Below, piece by piece: positions 30,893 through 34,705 of a stretch of DNA of 34,705 nucleotides; within the stretch, counting starts at the first letter, position 1; each line of letters begins with the position of its first letter. Both the position numbers and the translations under genes were made by a program. Source of the stretch: an uncultured Collinsella sp. GTDB lineage: Bacteria; Actinomycetota; Coriobacteriia; Coriobacteriales; Coriobacteriaceae. The notes under the pieces were generated by a model. It saw only the letters and a program-made list of their open reading frames with translations, did no database searches and had not been told where the DNA came from. Location of the stretch: positions 1 to 34,705 of the forward strand of contig CATYJU010000019.1 in the NCBI GenBank assembly GCA_958407995.1. Reading direction: 5' to 3'.

Positions 30893-32431
30893 CTATTCCG
30901 CATCGACCACGCGGAGCAGATATGCCACGCGCGTTGCGGCCGTGCACTTAAAACGCTCGTCCGCGCGAACTCCGGCGACCCACACCACGGCACCCCCCGG
31001 CGCCGTCCTCACCATGGGCACTCCGGCGCGCTCGGAAACGGGAATGCGAGCCTCACCTAGCAAGTCGGATACTTTCTTGCTTCGACCACTCATCCCTAAC
31101 GGGCACATCACGTCTCCCGGTGCGGGACCGTCCACCCACAGGCGCGCCAATCGCGCCTCGGCAGGGATCTCGCCACGCGAGCCCGCCAGGATCCGCTCAC
31201 TATCGCTGTCGGCAAAACCCAGGGCAGCCGCGTCTACCAAAGCTGTCACTTCCCCGGCAGCCGCAAGCTCACGGGCGCGGCGCACGATATCGCATCCCGG
31301 CTCAACGGCCATCGGTTCTGTGACCAGCATACGTCCCCCGCCCAACGGCAAACGACCGGGTACGGTAACCCAGTCCGCGACCAGGCCCTCGCGAGCCGCC
31401 GGCGCCTTAAACGCCAGCATGCCAAACTCAATGCGTGCGTCAATCCCCGCCGGAAGCGTGACCGAGCCGGCGCCCTCGGCAACGCAGGAAAGGACTCGCT
31501 CCACATGTCGCATCTCTGGACGAGCGTCCGGATCGATGCGCTTAATCGCCAGTCGCAAGATACGCCGCGCGATTACCACCTCGGCCGCAGCAAGGCGCCT
31601 GGCATCGAGCACCAGCGCGCCCGCCGCCTCCTTACGCAGGCAGCTTCGAAACGCCTGTGCCGAAAGCTGAGACAAAAACGCGTCCTCATCGCCTAAGATC
31701 TCGCAGGCGGCGCCAATCGTCTTGCAGACGCTCGCGTTGCGCTGCGCCACCACCGGCATCACTCGATGGCGCACGTAGTTTCGCAGATACGAGATATCCT
31801 CATTGCTCTCGTCTTCACGCCACGGCTGACCATGTACCTGTAGATAGCCCACGAGCTCGCCATGAGTTAGGTCGAGCAAGGGACGCACCACGATATTCCT
31901 CCGGCGAGGAATGCTCGATAGGCCAGCGGGCCCCGAACCCTTAATCGCGTTCATCAAAAACGTTTCCGCGCGATCCGAAGACGTGTGCGCGGTGCAGATT
32001 CGAGCCGCCGTTCGCGGTGCCCCCGTCTGGGCGCAGAGCTCGCGAACATACCTCCGCGCCGCGGCATAGCGCACCTCGCGGGCCGCGGCCTCAATATTGC
32101 CCGACTCCCCATCAAAATAAGCGTGCTCCACGCACAGCGGTAAACCATATTGCGCGCAGAGCTCACGCACAAAGGCCTCGTCGCCATCGGACGCCTTGCC
32201 GCGCAGATGATGGTTTACATGCAGCACATGCAGGCGCTCGCGAGCAATGGGGGCAACACCGCGTCCGTCTTGGATATCCAGCTTTGATGTGCACGCCATA
32301 AGAAGCAGTGCCGTCGAGTCCGCGCCGCCTGATACCATGAGCACGACAGGAGCAGCCTGCTGCCTCGTCCGGGTCTCATCGACTGCCCCAGGCACGGCAT
32401 GGTGTCCATAATGCTGAGATACCGTAGGCAT
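30893..32431 (-). CDS. tilS: tRNA(Ile)-lysidine synthetase
   Basis: 512 residues, with AGGAGGA before ATG 32431. The PP-loop SGGADS lies at 34-39 (PVVLMVSGGADSTALLLMA). Then come LHVLHVNHHLRGKASDGDEAF, CTAHTSSDRAETFLMNAIKG and RPLLDLTHGELVGYL, all standard TilS N-domain segments. The C-terminal ~200 residues are the tRNA-binding TilS C domains, ending FKCTAATRVAYLLRVVDAE. It puts lysine on C34 of the AUA-reading tRNA-Ile, an essential step. First gene of the operon and divergent from the metallo-hydrolase gene over 48 bases, so the two promoters must overlap. Confidence 0.96.
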   Translation of the reverse strand: MPTVSQHYGHHAVPGAVDETRTRQQAAPVVLMVSGGADSTALLLMACTSKLDIQDGRGVAPIARERLHVLHVNHHLRGKASDGDEAFVRELCAQYGLPLCVEHAYFDGESGNIEAAAREVRYAAARRYVRELCAQTGAPRTAARICTAHTSSDRAETFLMNAIKGSGPAGLSSIPRRRNIVVRPLLDLTHGELVGYLQVHGQPWREDESNEDISYLRNYVRHRVMPVVAQRNASVCKTIGAACEILGDEDAFLSQLSAQAFRSCLRKEAAGALVLDARRLAAAEVVIARRILRLAIKRIDPDARPEMRHVERVLSCVAEGAGSVTLPAGIDARIEFGMLAFKAPAAREGLVADWVTVPGRLPLGGGRMLVTEPMAVEPGCDIVRRARELAAAGEVTALVDAAALGFADSDSERILAGSRGEIPAEARLARLWVDGPAPGDVMCPLGMSGRSKKVSDLLGEARIPVSERAGVPMVRTAPGGAVVWVAGVRADERFKCTAATRVAYLLRVVDAE

Positions 32432-32479
32432 TTGCTTCCTCCTCTATTCGTCCGCACCCATTGTATCCTTTGGAATCTT

Positions 32480-33289
32480 ATGTCTCGTCTGCACCTTCAT
32501 ATCCTCGGCAGTGGCTCTAAAGGCAACTGCGCACTCATCGAGGGCCCGCAGGGGCTCATTATGGTCGATGACGGACTGTCTCGCCGCGAGACATTAAAGC
32601 GCATGGCAGAACTGGGGCTCTCGACAGACAACGTCTCGGCTCTTCTCATTACTCATGAGCATAGCGATCACATCAAGGGCCTCGATGTCTGGTGCAAGCA
32701 CTGGCACGGCCCCCTCTTTGCCAGCAGGGGCACTCTTTCGAGCAAAGAAAATCTTTCGCATCTGCCTGTCGAGGAATTCGATCCCGGCGACGCCCTATCC
32801 ATTGCCGGCATCCACGTGCAAACCTACTCAACATCACACGATGTCATCAATCCAGTCGGTTATCGATTCGACGCCCTCGATGATTCCATCGGCTTTGCCA
32901 CCGACACCGGAGAGCTAACGAGCCAAGCCATGAACACCCTCAAAGATTGTCGAGTCCTCGCGCTCGAAAGCAACCATGATGTGACCATGCTACGCGAGGG
33001 AGAATATCCCCGCTTTCTTCAGGAGCGCATCCTGTCTGCAAGGGGACACCTCTCCAATGGCCAAGCCGCCGAAGCCGCGCGCGAACTTGTTACCAATCGC
33101 ACCGAACAGCTCATTGCCATGCATATCAGCCAAGATAACAATCGTCCGAGCCTTACCGTCAAAAGCTATGCCAAAGCTCTGGCCGCAACCCTGGATGACG
33201 AGGTCGGCAGCTCCGCAACCCTTCTCCAAGGATCGCGAAAACTCTCGATACGCCCTGCGAGTCAGTATCAGCCGGCAACCATTCAATAG
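32480..33289 (+). CDS. MBL-fold metallo-hydrolase, WalJ/YycJ type
   Basis: 269 residues from ATG 32480, where the MSRLHLHILGSGSKGNC start is typical; the longer frame overlaps tilS. The zinc motif is LLITHEHSDHIKGLDV (HxHxDH). Later ligands are in the STSHDVINPVGYRF segment, IGFATDTGELT and LESNHDV, with a final His in AMHISQDNN. Relatives are YycJ/WalJ exonuclease-like proteins linked to cell-wall two-component loci in Firmicutes; here no walRK genes adjoin it. The ribosome-binding site is poor (TGGA). Divergent from tilS. Confidence 0.88.
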   Translation: MSRLHLHILGSGSKGNCALIEGPQGLIMVDDGLSRRETLKRMAELGLSTDNVSALLITHEHSDHIKGLDVWCKHWHGPLFASRGTLSSKENLSHLPVEEFDPGDALSIAGIHVQTYSTSHDVINPVGYRFDALDDSIGFATDTGELTSQAMNTLKDCRVLALESNHDVTMLREGEYPRFLQERILSARGHLSNGQAAEAARELVTNRTEQLIAMHISQDNNRPSLTVKSYAKALAATLDDEVGSSATLLQGSRKLSIRPASQYQPATIQ

Positions 33290-33297
33290 ACTGTCCT

Positions 33298-33350
33298 AGA
33301 CAGTAAAAGGGGCCGAGAATCGCTTCCCAGCCCCTTTTACTGTCTTTTAA
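33298..33350. terminator. bidirectional terminator between the metallo-hydrolase and Hsp20 genes
   Basis: Fifteen-base perfect arms AGACAGTAAAAGGGG (33298-33312) and CCCCTTTTACTGTCT (33331-33345), 18-base loop, followed by TTTAA. It serves convergent genes. Confidence 0.88.
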
Positions 33351-33371
33351 TAGCGCAGAACACCAACGAAG

Positions 33372-33803
33372 TTAGTCGATGGAGATCTTCGTAACGTTCT
33401 TCTTCTCGACGATCTTGGGAACCGTAACGGTCAGGATGCCGTCAGCGTACTTAGCCGAGAGGCCCTCGCTCGAAGCGTCCTTTAGATACACGCCACGCGT
33501 CGCGCTGTACGAGCTGAACTCCTTCTGCAGGAAGTTCTTGCCCTCGTTCTCCTCGTCTTCCTCGACATTCACGCTAATAGACAGACGGCCCTCATTGAGC
33601 TCGACATCGATATCGTCCTTGGCGACACCGGTCAGATAGGCCTTGACCTCATAGCCGTCGCCCTTATCCTCAACGTCAACGGGAAACGCCTTGGAAGCAA
33701 TCGAGTTGTTTGCAAGGTCGGTCATATCATCAAACAGATCGAACAGCGAGCTAGCAGAAGGACGAACGCCAAAAACCGAACGATAAGGAACCATGCTTGC
33801 CAT
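33372..33803 (-). CDS. small heat-shock protein, Hsp20/alpha-crystallin family
   Basis: 143 residues from ATG 33803, which has AAAAGGAG eight bases upstream; ATG 33794 is an alternative and the frame to 33881 lacks a site. The alpha-crystallin domain covers about 40-140: KAYLTGVAKDDIDVELNEGR, then LSISVNVEEDEE, and the SSYSATRGVYLKDASSEGL strand region, ending with AKYADGILTVTVPK (the A-x-x-x-n-G-v-L/I-T-V-x-vPK motif). It is an ATP-independent holdase forming cytosolic oligomers. No CIRCE or HAIR element was found upstream; CTTATATAT occurs twice 21 bases apart at 33867 and 33888. Confidence 0.95.
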   Translation of the reverse strand: MASMVPYRSVFGVRPSASSLFDLFDDMTDLANNSIASKAFPVDVEDKGDGYEVKAYLTGVAKDDIDVELNEGRLSISVNVEEDEENEGKNFLQKEFSSYSATRGVYLKDASSEGLSAKYADGILTVTVPKIVEKKNVTKISID

Positions 33804-33866
33804 GTTTACCACTCCTTTTAGGACTGCCGAGCCATCTTCTAGGTGACTGGGGCTTCTTTTGACGCT

Positions 33867-33896
33867 CTTATATATGCCCACACAGTGCTTATATAT
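33867..33896. promoter_or_regulatory. CTTATATAT pair upstream of the hsp20 gene
   Basis: CTTATATAT at 33867-33875 and 33888-33896, starts 21 bases apart (two helical turns), within an AT-rich 33860-33935 segment. Either -10-like sequences on the minus strand or a binding site. The rest of 33804-34079 shows no gene. Confidence 0.3.
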
Positions 33897-34079
33897 ACAT
33901 CGACTATAAAGTTTTTTGAGTCCAGTACTATAAGCATATCTAAGTGTGTATGACTAAGGTCTTAGTAAGGTTAAGGTTCTTTGAACCAGAGCTTAAATAA
34001 GAAGTATGTTCGCAGCTACAAATAACAAGGGGCTTACAATGAGCGCGTACGCGTTGTTGGTAACGAGCTAAAGGGCATC

Positions 34080-34547
34080 ATGGACGACCAAAACCAGAAC
34101 AATATGTTTATGCCGACACAGGGCGAAGATACTTCTACGCAGCCGCCACGGTTCCATCGCCCTCACATCTCGCAAGAGCCCATTAATGATCCTGAGCCCG
34201 ATTATGTGACGAGAAATCGATATCAAACGCTCGAGGATGCCCAAACGGGACGTAAACATATGGGCGTTGCCTCGGGAGACCCTGTATATCTGAAAGACGC
34301 ACCATTATCTAAAAACAGCGCAGCTAGTGATGAGCCGATGAAAGCATCCGCCGCTCATCAACAAAGAGGGCCTCGACCCGAGCAAACCTTGACGCATTCG
34401 GCTCGCTATCTCGAAACGCCAAAACAGGGAAAGTCAATCTTCGTTTCGTCAAGTAAACGACGCAAGCAGCATCAGCTGACAATTCTGCTTTTGACCATTG
34501 CGGCCATAGCAGTTGCCCTTGTTATACGATTTATTTTCTTTAAATAA
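34080..34547 (+). CDS. hypothetical tail-anchored protein
   Basis: 155 residues with AAAGGG just before ATG 34080. The first ~125 residues are polar, Gln/Pro/Asn-rich, with no recognised domain and likely disordered. SSSKRRKQHQ (about 124-133) precedes one hydrophobic segment, LTILLLTIAAIAVALVIRFI, followed by FFK at the end. This is a C-terminal tail anchor with a cytosolic N-part. No family is recognised. The base composition is more AT-rich than upstream genes. It stands alone between hsp20 and a terminator. Confidence 0.6.
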   Translation: MDDQNQNNMFMPTQGEDTSTQPPRFHRPHISQEPINDPEPDYVTRNRYQTLEDAQTGRKHMGVASGDPVYLKDAPLSKNSAASDEPMKASAAHQQRGPRPEQTLTHSARYLETPKQGKSIFVSSSKRRKQHQLTILLLTIAAIAVALVIRFIFFK

Positions 34548-34611
34548 AGGCTCAATACCGAAAACAACAAGATCGTCTGGTGTAATTGAGTCATTTACGC
34601 CCCGTAAACGC

Positions 34612-34643
34612 AAAAAAGGGGGAGGCCGCGAGGCCTCCCCCTT
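34612..34643. terminator. strong bidirectional terminator near the right edge
   Basis: AAGGGGGAGGCC (34616-34627) and GGCCTCCCCCTT (34632-34643) with a GCGA loop. The plus side continues CTTC and the minus side TTTTTTG. The better T run on the minus strand implies a minus-strand gene or RNA ending just beyond the right edge; 34646-34705 is too short to identify it. Confidence 0.85.
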
Positions 34644-34705
34644 CTTCAAGTCAAGCGTACGGCTCGGTGCCGTCCACCGGTCAGCGGCGCCCTGGCCTCC
34701 CACGG

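Noticed and set aside
34646..34705. A structural RNA such as SRP, RNase P or tmRNA at the right edge
   Set aside because: The 60 bases show a small hairpin (ACGGC/GCCGT) but no diagnostic conserved segment; too short to assign.

Overview
The window is GC-rich and densely coded, with short intergenic gaps and perfect-stem intrinsic terminators. Gene content and order (tilS-hpt-ftsH, an actinobacterial EF-G-like GTPase, Tat-type lipoprotein ABC receptor, several PTS and LacI genes) and the recurrent GGGGACAG-type palindromes point to a Coriobacteriia member, most likely Collinsella or a close gut relative. This is inference from gene style; no rRNA or tRNA gene is visible to settle it.

Layout. 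1-3361: the 3' end of a nitroreductase-like gene, a small membrane protein of unknown role, a degenerate NtrC-type regulator and a YeiH-family exporter. 3555-4256: a GntR/FCD regulator divergent from the exporter. 4372-6219: glmS, with an operator-like triple half-site upstream. 6537-9622: a LacI-type regulator, a HAD phosphatase/mutase and a stand-alone LarE carrying three cluster-type cysteines. 9623-10424: about 800 bases without an intact gene, holding a structured repeat, two copies of a palindromic repeat, the stub of a winged-helix protein and an array of about ten TCTCTCTAA boxes.

10425-17941 is a sugar operon on the minus strand with a divergent LacI regulator: PTS EIIBC, a GatZ/KbaZ-like protein, a TalC-type transaldolase, split transketolase and PTS EIIA. 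Together they suggest import of a ketose or similar sugar as its phosphate and entry into the pentose phosphate pool without a bisphosphate aldolase. 18061-19044 is a secreted NucA/EndA-type nuclease; 19172-21247 is an EF-G-like GTPase with altered G motifs; 21558-23828 is a polar amino-acid ABC importer; 24166-25608 is a class I m5U RNA methyltransferase; 25687-27858 holds a PHP-domain hydrolase and an aminotransferase. 28054-32431 is tilS-hpt-ftsH, divergent from a WalJ/YycJ-type metallo-hydrolase. The window ends with an Hsp20 gene, a small tail-anchored protein and a terminator.

The least ordinary material is non-coding. There are two copies of a ~150-base structured element directly after stop codons with compensatory stem differences, six GGGACAG-headed palindromes, a box array fused to a winged-helix remnant, and a 138-base element with 34-base inverted arms. 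No CRISPR array, complete insertion sequence, prophage or known defence system was seen.
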